11,778 bases of DNA from Kalaharituber pfeilii (Eukaryota; Ascomycota; Pezizomycetes; Pezizales; Pezizaceae): assembly GCA_015179045.1 (NCBI GenBank), contig WHUZ01000325.1, forward strand, positions 1 through 11,778, read 5' to 3'. The notes below the pieces were generated by a model, which saw only the letters and a program-made list of their open reading frames with translations, ran no database searches and had not been told where the DNA came from. Below, piece by piece: positions 1 to 7,094 of the stretch (the stretch's first letter is position 1; each line of letters begins with the position of its first letter). A program made the position numbers and the translations under genes.

Positions 1-4
1 TTGA

Positions 5-58
5 ATGGCCTGGACGGCCTGGGCCAGCCTGGGCGACCTGGTTGGCGGCCTGGCCGGT
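5..58. repeat. GC-rich CCTGG low-complexity tract
   Basis: The first bases repeat the word GGCCTGG / CCTGGGC with roughly 8-12 base spacing (GGCCTGGAC, GGCCTGGGCC, AGCCTGGGCG, ACCTGGTTGG, CGGCCTGGCCGG). Read on either strand it gives a Pro/Arg/Gly/Trp-biased peptide with no recognisable domain. An open frame runs on the plus strand to a TAA at 209-211, beside the LINE insertion point, but nothing supports it as a gene. It may be a decayed minisatellite or the edge of a repeat that continues to the left of the window. Confidence 0.4.
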
Positions 59-214
59 TGGGAACACTGCACTAAATACATGGAGAGAGGAAAGAAATCA
101 GCAGACGACGGTATAGCGAAAGCAAACTTGAATTACCAGCGACCCAGGCAACACGACCTCTTGTTATTTGAAGAAGGAACACTAAGAATTGAAATCTCTT
201 GCACTATATAATTG
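59..214. other. 3' flank of BTB gene 1, no gene seen
   Basis: No coding region is supported here. The last ~45 bases (from about 170) resemble the sequence just beyond the second BTB gene (about 11287-11340), for example AGAAGGAACACTAAGAATTG against the AGAAGCACTCAAGATTTC region. The duplicated unit that carries the BTB gene therefore extends at least this far past the gene's 3' end. Confidence 0.4.
201..214. repeat. Target-site duplication, left copy
   Basis: GCACTATATAATTG here is repeated as GCACTATATATTG starting at 284, directly flanking the poly-T/LINE stub. The one-base difference is in the AT run. Confidence 0.8.
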
Positions 215-283
215 TTTTTTTTTTCTTTGTTTTTTTTTTTTTTAATTCACGTAACCCCGCTTGCAGCTGTTCGCCATGGTAGG
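215..283 (-). mobile_element. Extreme 5'-truncated LINE stub (family A) with TSD
   Basis: On the minus strand this reads about 42 bases of LINE 3' end followed by an A-rich tail. The plus strand shows an interrupted poly-T at 215-243. The terminal word GCGGGGTTACGTGAATTAA is shared exactly with the 3' end of the plus-strand LINE at 10136-10894, which assigns the family. The insertion is bracketed by near-identical direct repeats: GCACTATATAATTG at 201-214 and GCACTATATATTG from 284, differing by one base of length. Only the last few dozen bases of the element were copied, which is the usual outcome of aborted target-primed reverse transcription. It lies just beyond the 3' end of BTB gene 1. 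Confidence 0.85.
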
Positions 284-323
284 GCACTATATATTGGTAA
301 CATCTACCCCATTGGACTCATGC

Positions 324-419
324 CTAATGTTGACTGAAGTTAGGATCACAGCCGATAGGTATTAGTCAATGTTCAGATTGCAAATCAGGAATGAATGTGT
401 CGCCATCTGGAAAGCTTAC
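324..419 (-). other. Candidate terminal intron of BTB gene 1 (96 nt)
   Basis: The apparent stop TAA is part of AG|GTAAGC. Downstream on the minus strand come a branch-like TTGACTAAT and an acceptor ATTAG|GC ending at 324. The second BTB copy shows the same three elements in the same order (AAG|GTAAAC, TTGACTAAC, ATTAG|GC), giving a 94-nt interval. Splicing would replace the last arginine codon by R plus about 11 residues, ending at a TAG at 289-287 next to the LINE stub. A nearer CAG at 336-334 is an alternative acceptor but is not conserved in copy 2. This is inferred by comparison and not proven. Confidence 0.55.
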
Positions 420-1828
420 CTCTTCTCCTTTATTCCTACTTTATCTTTGTACGTTATGCAGTTCCACAAATCCGTACCTGCAGCTGGCGGACGTAACTCA
501 TTGGCCCCACGTTTTCCAGGACCTTCACGATACCCAAGGCCCTGAATTTTAACAATTATATGGTCCACACCAGCAATCAGCCTTTTTTTTGGCGAACAGC
601 TGGCATGGTTTGGTGGCTCCTGTTTAATCGTATTACAATTCAGACACTTTATGGCAGATGGTTGAGAAGAAGCAGCCAACGAACTCAATGAACCTATTTG
701 CTGAAATTGGGGAGTTTTGCAACACTGTATAGGCTTTTGAAGAATAATCTCATCCGGAAATTTCAATGAAGTCAAAAGGTTTTTGATAGCATTCACAGAA
801 TTCTCCGTAAATGTGGCTGATGCTGGATATGCCCCTATTCGTTTGAATTCTTTTATCAGGTGCCCAAGCATAAAGGTATCACATAATTCCGTTTTATGTG
901 ACATTAACTGACACTTGAGCTGGTCATTGGCACCAAAGACAAATGGAGTTGGGGTGATAGGCGCCCCATATTCATAGAGGAGTCTGTCAACTTGAGCAAG
1001 TATTGATTGAATTGCAGTCTCTCGTCTTTTGCGTATCTCATCTGCAACGTTAAGTTAGTGATAGTGTAGGCGCAACGTCGAGAATCTGTACTACATACCG
1101 ACATAAAACTGAGGAACGTGTGAGTCAAAGACAGTGCTACCAAAAAGGCCTCTTGCAGGAGTATAGCTTAAAATTATTGACCTGGAAACATCCCTCAAGA
1201 TCTGTTTTCTTGCAAATGCAATAGAAATGAATAGCCATTTGTGTGGGTTTGTCGATGCTTCAGATTCTCTCTGCGGGATCCAATTTCGCAACCAGTGCTC
1301 CAAGGATTGCCGCATGTCATACTTATCACATACGACTGCAACTTGATACAGCTGTTCTGTAGTCAGAGAGTCTGGCACCCAATCAGATTGGAGATGTATA
1401 GCGCGGAGAATGATTGCTAGTGCTTTTGGATTATCATCCAATAGTTGCACCTCAGTTGGATCTGACTTCGGATCCCTGTTGGCTAATGATGTTGCTTCCT
1501 TAAAACTAGAGGTTTTAGAAAGCATGGCTCGAAACACTGGAGATGCAATGCAGAGAATTTGAGAGTTGACACGGAAGTATGCAATTGCCTTGATCGTAGA
1601 GCCTTCTAGTGTGTGTGGCACCGCCAATGTGATATCCCCTTCAGGGTCAATGTTGATATCTGCCATCTTGGAGGGTGTAGATGTGGGATGGGAGGTTGAA
1701 GGCTGCCCAGGGAGAGGCTGCGCAGCCGTTGAAAAAACAACTGAAGGACATTGTCCAGGGGTCGGTGGTGGTAGAAAAATCGATGTCCCGGGTGTCTTGC
1801 CGGACTTCGGTGAAGCGGAAGATGACAT
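416..1828 (-). CDS. BTB/POZ domain protein with C-terminal Cys/His module (gene 1)
   Basis: Two exons, 1828..1099 and 1041..416, join in frame through a GAT codon to give about 451 aa. Residues 1-54 are a Pro/Ser-rich leader. Residues about 57-175 are a fungal-type BTB/POZ domain, opening INIDPEGDITLAV and containing ILCIASPVFRAML and CDKYDM, all typical of this fold. BTB domains mediate protein-protein contacts, often dimerisation or cullin-3 adaptor binding; the partner here is unknown. Residues about 376-392 form a CX2CX9HX2C motif, followed by a conserved stretch (GVDHII..., PPAAGTDLWN) shared with the second copy at the right edge of the window. ATG at 1828 gives the longest reading; the ATG at residue 55, right before the domain, is an alternative start. 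The TAA at 418-416 lies inside AG|GTAAGC, so a further short exon is likely (see the candidate terminal intron). The frame has no internal stops, unlike the transposon relics around it. Confidence 0.85.
1042..1098 (-). other. Spliceosomal intron of BTB gene 1 (57 nt)
   Basis: On the minus strand the donor is G|GTATGT (1098 downward), the branch site is CACTAAC, and the acceptor is TTGCAG ending at 1042. Removing it restores one reading frame across both exons (phase 1, codon G|AT). Without splicing, the first exon stops within two codons. The length and signals are typical of filamentous fungi. Confidence 0.88.
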
Positions 1829-2640
1829 TTAGCTCGATGTATGTTCTTGGCGAGAGGGGCCTTTAATGTAAGAATCGAAGCTCGGCCGCTGCTTCTCGGC
1901 CGCAAGTAGATGGTCCTAGGAAGTAGGCTTAGCACAAAATTTCCCAGGAAGTGCTAGCGACTCAATTTGACGTTTAATGTTCCATTTACGTACTACCACT
2001 GGCGTCACACCGAGCTTATCCTCGAGCACTCAGCGATTCCCGAGTTTGGATCTTTGTTCTCGAGTTGTTGACTTTTTGCAGCCTACGGACCAAGCAACAG
2101 ATCTCAATGATTACGACTGCAAAACAATTTTCTATGTGAGCTAGGAGGGGACCATACCTCTTGGGTTGTGGATAGTAGTGAATTTGGAACGGCTGAGTGA
2201 TAGACCGGGTCAATAGTGGTATCGAAGGACCCGTAGTATGTCTGAAAACGTTCGATTACACTGTGAACAGGTATTAAAAAGCAAGAGAGATATACGATCT
2301 GAAATGTCTCGAAGGGGGGATACGGAGGCAGCGTGGCGGAGAGGGCCTGAACTTCGACAACGCAGTTCATTTTATCCTTCTGCAGGGGTGGGGGCGGCTG
2401 CTTCGGCTTGGCGTGTCTAATTATGAAGGACTGTCGAAAAAGTACCTTCCGTTTTCGGAATAGCGTATCTCGGCGCATATATGCAATTATATGCAGCAAG
2501 CATGTAATTTTCACTATCTATAAATACAAACTTAGATACATCTGATAATATTATTTCTAGATTTATTTTCAGTGTTACATGCCAATTTCATTAATAGGAA
2601 GAAAGCGAATATTAACTTAGGTGGTCCTGGAGATCTTCCA
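1829..2640. other. Upstream region of BTB gene 1 and unassigned spacer
   Basis: About 800 bases with no recognisable gene. The part next to 1828 should hold the BTB gene's 5' UTR and promoter; a short direct repeat CTCGGCCGC occurs twice around 1882-1903. A minus-strand frame of 136 codons (2514 to 2104) starts MKITCLLHII and is Pro- and Ser-rich in the middle, but it has no domain I recognise and no paralogue in the window, so I treat it as non-coding by default. Confidence 0.4.
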
Positions 2641-2647
2641 CGCGTAG

Positions 2648-2800
2648 TTACTCCCCCACTCTAGTACTTCTATTTTTTTTTTCCTCTTTCAGACCTACGT
2701 TTTCGCCTTTGTCCTTGCCTCTGCCCTTGACCTGACCCCTGCTCTTGATCTGCTTCTTGTTCTCCTTTCTGCGCTGCCAATATAGGCTTATCCTCATATA
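2648..2800 (-). repeat. Purine-rich low-complexity stretch, possible coding tail
   Basis: The minus strand is strongly purine-biased and reads as Gln/Gly/Arg/Lys hexamer-like repeats (for example QGQRQGQRRKRR) in one frame, or as a Lys-rich peptide ending TRVGE-stop at 2648 in another. A stretch of ten A's on the minus strand shifts between these frames. It could be the basic C-terminal tail of a lost gene, possibly a transposase, but no catalytic domain lies upstream. Treat it as low-complexity unless a homologue is found. Confidence 0.3.
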
Positions 2801-3040
2801 ATTGAGAACTGTTAAAATGGATCATCCTTCACATCCCTGTTGTTATATAACGTCTATTATACTATGTAGATCATAATTAACGTGTGCTTATTATGGCTTG
2901 TTTCTATTGTTATTTTTGCACTCATATCTAACATGGACTATATTTGGTATTTATATGTTTGGTTTATTTGTATCTTCACTCATGTATATAAGTGTACGAT
3001 TCTGGCTACTCTTCACTCAATAGACTTAACGATATCGACC
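2801..3040. other. AT-rich spacer, no gene seen
   Basis: Strongly AT-rich, with no open frame of interest. It contains GTATATAAG near 2985-2995 and runs to the end of the Tc1-like pseudogene. It may include the 3' untranslated and terminal inverted repeat part of that element, but I could not find the matching inverted repeat on the other side. Confidence 0.35.
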
Positions 3041-3663
3041 TCAGATTTCTTTACCTGAATACATATCACCCCCTAACTGTATGAACTCCATAGGACCTAT
3101 ACATGTGATAAGAATTTCCACTCCATTCATTAGTACCAACTTCTTCATTCTCCGAGTCTAGCTTGAGAGAGCCTGTACAACTTGAATATGATAAGAAATT
3201 CATTCAATCCATGATTGAATCCTCTATTGTTCAAGGTCTTTCTAAGCCTAGCATAGTACAACTAGATTAGCCAGTACTAGGTGATTTATATTTTATTAAC
3301 ATACCTTAAGCCATGCTATTTCAGTAGTGAGACAAGAAGTTAAAGGACCCTTCTTAGTTGTCACTTGCTTCAGATAGGCCCTACATGGTTCAATCATATT
3401 TAAGTCTGGAGAGTTTCCAGGCCAAATCAAACGTTCAATTTCCGAAACATCAAAGTAAATTCATTGATGCTTGGAAACATGAGCAGGGGTCTGATCTTCC
3501 AAGATGGTTATGTTCGAAATAAACGATTTGATGGCTTCGGCAAATGGAAGAAGTTTGGTAAGAAGAATTTGATTAAAGTATCTATACCAATCGATTCCTC
3601 CTTTGCTCACCTAACGAAAGCTCTATTCTCCTCAGTGGATTTCCAGTTGGCTTTTTCTCACCT

Positions 3664-3666
<3 letters not shown>

Positions 3667-3700
<34 letters not shown>

Positions 3701-3760
3701 CATTGATCGCGTGCCGCCCTGTGGGCTATGGCGATGTTTAAGTACATGAGAAAGTGAGAA
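3667..3760 (-). mobile_element. LINE 3' end, family B, long poly-A
   Basis: The plus strand shows 29 consecutive T's (3667-3695), then AATATCATTGATCGCGTGCCGCCCTGTGGGCTATGGCGATG. On the minus strand this is a LINE 3' UTR ending in poly-A. The core ATATCATT..TCGC..GCC.CCC...GGCTATGGCGA recurs at 6016-6054 and 10951-10987, each next to T-rich sequence and each on the minus strand. The 5' limit of this copy is unclear; it passes into AG-rich sequence and then the foldback/minisatellite. It splits the Tc1-like transposase pseudogene, so it is younger than that element. Confidence 0.75.
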
Positions 3761-3869
3761 GAAAAGTCAAGCGCTAGTAAAGGAATAAAAGAACAAATAA
3801 GATAAGAAGTCACCGTGGAGTTAGTCAATACTATCATCCTACAGAATGAGGTAATTATCAAATGACTGC

Positions 3870-4127
3870 CAAACTGTAAAAACGGCTGTAGCCGCTGCCG
3901 AAATGGCTGTGAAAATGGCTGCACGGTTTCGCAGCCGTCATTTTGGCAGCCATTTCAGCAGCCATTTCGGCAGCCATTTCAGTAGCCATTTCAGTAGCCA
4001 TTTCAGCAGCCATTTCAGCAGCCATTTTGGCAGCTATTTCAGTAGCCATTTCAGTAGCCATTTCGGTAGCCATTTCGGCAGCCAGCCGTTTTGGCTAGTC
4101 TGGTTGGCACCGTTTTGGCAGCCGTAA
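3870..4127. repeat. Foldback-like block around a minisatellite
   Basis: The block begins with minus-sense repeat words (AAAACGGCTG, GCCGAAATGGCTG, GAAAATGGCTGC), switches orientation around ACGGTTTC near 3925, and continues with plus-sense words (GCAGCCGTCATTTTGGCAGCC), ending with AGCCGTTTTGGC and CGTTTTGGCAGCCGT. The left part can therefore pair with the right part as an imperfect hairpin. It sits between the family B LINE end and the resumption of the Tc1-like coding sequence, and it is probably part of the same inserted block. Confidence 0.65.
3947..4078. repeat. 12-bp minisatellite, 11 units
   Basis: Eleven back-to-back 12-base units of consensus YAGCCATTTCRG occupy exactly 132 bases. 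Variation is confined to a few positions: first base C/T, the final AG/GG, one TTTTGG unit at 4019-4030 and one CAGCTATTT unit at 4031-4042. Because the period is a multiple of three, both strands stay open (M-A-A/T-E repeats on minus, S-H-F-G/S on plus). These are translation shadows, not genes. Confidence 0.95.
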
Positions 4128-4430
4128 AAGTCACTGCAACAGGTATAAAGCAGAAGAAATATCCACACACTTACTTTTATTCCGAAGTGCTATCCTTCTC
4201 ATCATAGTGTTGAGTTCCCATTGTGCTTTGTGCTCCTCTTCAATAGCACTATTAGCTAGTTCCAATTCTTTCATAGCCTCATCTTTTTCCTTTTTGGTTC
4301 TGGTCTCCAGATATGACAAGGTCCTTTGAAGTCATATGTGAAGCATCTCCCAGAACATGAATTCAGAAAAGCCTTTCCACCGCTCTTGAACGTAGGACCT
4401 CTTGCAAGTTTCATTTGCTTGTCTCCATAC

Positions 4431-4497
4431 TTTTAAGAAGTTTTATTGTAAGTGCTTTTCTTGAAGTAAGATATAATAGCAACATACCCTATAACTT
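4431..4497 (-). other. 67-bp intron or insertion inside the Tc1-like pseudogene
   Basis: The codons of the conserved ...SYRV|WRQAN... motif are split by 67 bases bracketed by GTAT direct repeats (plus-strand ATAC at 4427-4430 and 4494-4497). The left end GTATGT looks like a fungal splice donor, but no AG acceptor sits at the position that restores the frame exactly. It is either a decayed intron or a small insertion with a 4-bp duplication. Confidence 0.45.
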
Positions 4498-4671
4498 CTT
4501 CTGTGTCCTAATACAATGGAAGTTTCATCTGTCCACACTACTTGTTTCCAGTCCTTACGAGTACAATGCTCATATTGTTTAGCAAAATGATATTGTGCCT
4601 TTTTCATTTCCTTCATCAGGCCAGGTTTTCGAGTTTTTCTGAATCTATGTATCCATAGCACCTTCTATGCA

Positions 4672-4698
4672 CTACTGCGAGAGAACTACTGCGAGAGA
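4672..4698. repeat. 14-bp tandem duplication
   Basis: CTACTGCGAGAGAA is followed at once by CTACTGCGAGAGA, inside the decayed Tc1-like transposase just upstream of the RKPGL region. It contributes to the loss of reading frame there. Confidence 0.85.
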
Positions 4699-5005
4699 TA
4701 TTAAACTGACAGCTAGTTGCCAAACTCTCTTCTCCTGACCATACTAGTCATACTTCACAGCCTCGATTGATTAAGTCTTATTCCAACTCAGGTGTAACCT
4801 TTTACGCCTTCCAAGGTGTGGGGTATCAATCACATAGAAGGAGGAGAGGGGGGTCCTAGGGTACTAGCCCCGCTCAAGTGCTCTATCATAAATATTGAAA
4901 ATCTGTCGCCCTGAAATACCAGTTTGATGCTGAATTTCTGCCAAACACCCTCCCACTGCCTTCAATGCCACTGCTTACGCTCTAGTTACAATATCAAACA
5001 TCTTA

Positions 5006-5170
5006 TGGCAGAAGCGAAAAAATAAATGAAACAAATAAGCAAAAAAAATAAGTGAAATCTGAGTAGAATAGTTGCAGAATGATGAGCAGAATGATGAGCG
5101 AAACGATGAGTGGAATGACAAGTGAAATGCGAGCAGAGCAACAAGCAGAATAATAAGTAAAAAGCTGAAT
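5006..5170. repeat. Degenerate 12/13-bp satellite
   Basis: A run of units of the form GAGCRRAATGAT (GCAGAATGAT, GAGCAGAATGAT, GAGCGAAACGAT, GAGTGGAATGAC, AAGTGAAATGCG, AAGCAGAATAAT) starts close to the start codon of the Tc1-like transposase pseudogene and runs away from it. It may be the subterminal repeat region of that element. The hydrophobic minus-strand frames over it are artefacts of the repeat. Confidence 0.7.
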
Positions 5171-5628
5171 GATAACTAGGAACTGGAAGGCGTGCAAAAT
5201 AAGGAGTGAAAAATAAGGTGATGAGCAATGCGGCGCTGAACGCCTCTGGGCTTGCCTTACGTAACATTGCATACGTTGCATTTATGCGCAAAGATGCGCT
5301 GTTCCAGAAACGGAAGGTGGAGCACTACTTTTTTGGCGACCACTAAACCTTAAGCTCATTCTTGGCATTAGCCGTAGTACGGATAAAGGCTTACTTAAGT
5401 AGCTTCGACGGATTGCTTAGTAAGGGTAAATGCATGTATCTGGAGTTCGATATACTACGGTCGCCCGTGGGTATGATAGCGTATGCCTACCATACCGACA
5501 ACGAGCATTGAATGGTGAGTAAAGCACGGGGTGCAAGTACGTTATGGATGCTATGCGTGGATAATCAACTAAGGGTCTGAGTACGAGACCATACATTCTT
5601 TAGTTATTGTACAAGATGCATTCAAATC
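5171..5628. other. Unassigned spacer with a small hairpin
   Basis: No gene is supported. A short imperfect palindrome (GGTATGATAG at 5470-5479 pairing with CTACCATACC at 5487-5496, one mismatch) is present. It could contain the outer end of the Tc1-like element, but I cannot identify a terminal inverted repeat. Confidence 0.35.
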
Positions 5629-5941
5629 TTATTTTTCCGGTGGAGAGTTTATTACAAATGTTGGATATGGATTACGGTATTTTCGGTGCGCTCCACACAA
5701 GCTAGTCTCGTAACCATCTGAAGGCGAATAAATCTCGCTACTGTCTTTCACCACAACCCGACGTGCACCACGTGCCGACGCACGTTTTACACCAAAACTG
5801 AGCATGCGCGACAACATATATCTCAACCATCAGGATAGTATTTTGTATGCGCTCTTCAGGAGAAATAAATAAAGGGTTATTCTTCACCTTTAGTCCCTCT
5901 ATTTGCACTGAAAAGACATTGTGGTTCATTAATAGCACCAT
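5629..5941 (-). pseudogene. Unrecognised repetitive protein fragment, arm 1
   Basis: The minus strand reads EKLMVLLMNHNVFSVQIEGL, KVKNNPLFISPEERIQNTIL and MVEIYVVA, then after a one-base frame change RMLSFGVKRASARGARRVVV, KDSSEIYSPSDGYETSL, and ends ...INSPPEK with a stop at 5629. I do not recognise the family. It behaves as a repeat because a diverged copy lies in opposite orientation at 7095-7317, with matching words such as TGGTTGAGATATATGTTGTC. A 5'-truncated LINE at 5997-6672 is inserted in the same repeat just upstream on the minus strand. The frame change and the lack of a clear start point to a relic, but the C-terminal ~65 residues are free of stops. It may be a transposon protein or a degenerate gene family. 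Confidence 0.5.
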
Positions 5942-5983
5942 GAGTTTTTCATTGATGTCTTGGCAGGCATTTATATGGAATTC

Positions 5984-5996
5984 CCATACAGAGTGA
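5984..5996. repeat. LINE target-site duplication, left copy
   Basis: CCATACAGAGTGA, identical to 6673-6685 on the other side of the LINE. Joining the flanks removes 689 bases and restores one copy. Confidence 0.93.
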
Positions 5997-6672
5997 TTTT
6001 TGTTTTTTGTTTTTTTATATCATTAATCGCTGGCCGCCCTAAGGGCTATGGCGATGAGTTATGCGTTTATAAACATAACGAAGATAAGAAGAAATAAGAA
6101 GAACCGAAAAAATAGAACTGAGATGGAAAACCCCCTCATTCCCCAAGCAAATCCATCAACTTCCTCAGTGGGTCCCCCCTCCCTCCCCTTTGACCCGTGG
6201 GGGTCTCTTCACGTGCTCCTCACCTCCCGGCCACCTCCGTCGCCACACCCTACACCGTCCTAACAGGTGAGCCCTCGTCTCCTCCTCTTCCCCGCACCAC
6301 CTACACTCCGGACCGTCCCCTTCCCCTATCTGCCACCTCCACGCCCGCAAACCCTTGCCCCCCAACAGCCCCGCCAGCCGTCCTGTCAGGTGTCCCAGCC
6401 TTTCTAGAGGTCTATATGTCTACTCCAGCCGGTTCCTCTCCCCCGCCCTCTCCCTTCTCCCTCTCTGTCTCATGCCGGCTTCGGTCACCAGCTCCGGTGC
6501 ACGCTGCAACGCCGTTCCCACCCTCGCCGCCTCGTCTGCTGCCTCATTGCCGGCGATGCCCCTATGGGCTTTAACCCATAAACACCGCCATGTCCCGGTC
6601 TCCTCGTTCCATCCTCCTCTCCCACGCCTCTCTCAACCGGTTCGTCGCCCCGTCGTGGGTAGGAACCCCCCA
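5997..6672 (-). mobile_element. 5'-truncated LINE (family B) with perfect 13-bp TSD
   Basis: The direct repeat CCATACAGAGTGA occurs at 5984-5996 and again at 6673-6685, exactly bracketing the insert. On the minus strand the insert starts inside an RNase H domain and ends with a ~150-base 3' UTR and an A-rich tail (plus-strand T/G run 5997-6016). The 3' UTR word ATATCATTAATCGCTGGCCG is the family B signature also seen at 3696 and 10951. GC content is far above its surroundings, and the coding part has almost no A/T-rich codons. It interrupts the unrecognised repeat protein region, so it is younger. Confidence 0.93.
6165..6672 (-). pseudogene. LINE ORF2 C-terminus: RNase H and Cys/His knuckle
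   Basis: Minus-strand translation gives WVKAHRGIAGNEAADEAARV, the last part of an RNase H domain. The KAHxGIxGNExAD core holds the late histidine and the final catalytic aspartate that cleave RNA in RNA/DNA hybrids. It is followed by CRWCGEEEETRAHLLGRC, a CX2C...HX4C knuckle commonly found at the end of fungal LINE reverse transcriptase ORFs, and stops at TGA 6167-6165. It is broken by an in-frame TAG at 6422-6420 between the two parts. Upstream of WVKAH the best-looking helix (LREAWERRMERGDRDMAV) is in another frame, which suggests a frameshift near 6575. The endonuclease and reverse transcriptase parts were never copied. The same order (KAHVGIEGNEKAD, then C.C...H....C) appears in the family A LINE at 10136. 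Confidence 0.85.
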
Positions 6673-6685
6673 CCATACAGAGTGA

Positions 6686-7094
6686 ACTGGAGGGTAGAAT
6701 GTACAACTTCTCTTCAACGCTCACCTTAATGGCTATAGAATTGTGGTTAGAGAGTCTCCCCAATAGGCCTCTTGTCAATTAGTGCTTCAATTGGCTTAAT
6801 GTTGCTTAATGCCTAATTTATACATCAAATTGCCATTTCAGGTAGTTTTCCTATACAATTATTGTATACAGTTTCTATGAGAAAATGAATTTTGTGAATA
6901 ACTCCACCACTTCTCGAGAAGTTTTCTTGGTGTGCTTCTCACATCTTTGAATAAGATAAAATATTGATATTCAAGTGTCCTATTGCTTTTATCAAATTTA
7001 CTGCAGGTGTGATAAGTGGAATTCAATACTAGTAATATCACAGCGAAAAATATATGCCAAGCCTATGCCAATTTATGGTAAGAATTTCGTGAAT
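6686..7094. other. Interior between the inverted repeat arms, unassigned
   Basis: AT-rich. Before the LINE inserted, this joined directly to 5983 on the left. A 60-codon minus frame (7041 to 6859; contains TCSKFDKSNRTLEYQYFILF) is open but unrecognised; it may be an upstream piece of the repeat protein ending at 5629. No start, splice or domain evidence lets me call it a gene. Confidence 0.35.

Larger units (their letters stand above)
3041..5001 (-). pseudogene. Tc1-like DD34E transposase pseudogene
   Basis: On the minus strand, starting at ATG 5001-4999, conceptual translation gives an N-terminal helix-turn-helix (GGCLAEIQHQTGISGRQIF). It continues with RKPGLMKEMKK and WKQVVWTDETSIVLGHRRS (first catalytic D), WRQANETCKRSYVQERWKGF, CFTYDFKGPCHIWRPE, and a Glu/Lys-rich helix ending MRRIALRNK. 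After an inserted block come GGIDWYRYFNQILL, ILEDQTPAHVSKHQ (second D) and WPGNSPDLNMIEP (third acid, E). The spacing between the second D and the E is 34 residues, the Tc1 signature. It is dead: in-frame stops include TAA at 4977-4975 and TGA at 3463-3461, there are frameshifts near 4350 and 4300, and the block at about 3667-4127 interrupts it. A C-terminal RIQSWIE/ISYHIQ stretch also has stops. Possible introns remain near 3325 and 4170. Such transposases act in the nucleus on their own terminal repeats. Confidence 0.85.

Noticed and set aside
1566..1935. Frames overlapping the start of the BTB gene on both strands
   Set aside because: They are shadows of the BTB exon; the minus one in a second frame has a compositionally biased Arg/His/Pro peptide with no domain.
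2838..3072. Solo LTR-like segment (TG...CA ends, a TATATAAG box)
   Set aside because: The flanks do not form a convincing 5-bp duplication, and the right end would overlap the C-terminal coding relic of the Tc1-like element, which reaches 3041.
3858..4127. Open frames of MATE/SHFG-type repeats on both strands
   Set aside because: They exist only because a 12-bp repeat is a multiple of three; both strands are open equally and there is no other coding evidence.
3947..5170. CRISPR array or regularly spaced repeats
   Set aside because: The 12-bp units are directly adjacent without spacers, and the genome is eukaryotic.
4986..5291. Hydrophobic minus-strand frames resembling a membrane protein
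   Set aside because: They overlap a degenerate 12/13-bp satellite, and two frames are open at once, which indicates composition rather than a gene.
6048..6729. Long Pro/Ser-rich plus-strand frames
   Set aside because: They are the antisense of the GC-rich LINE coding region, whose minus-strand translation has clear RNase H and knuckle motifs.
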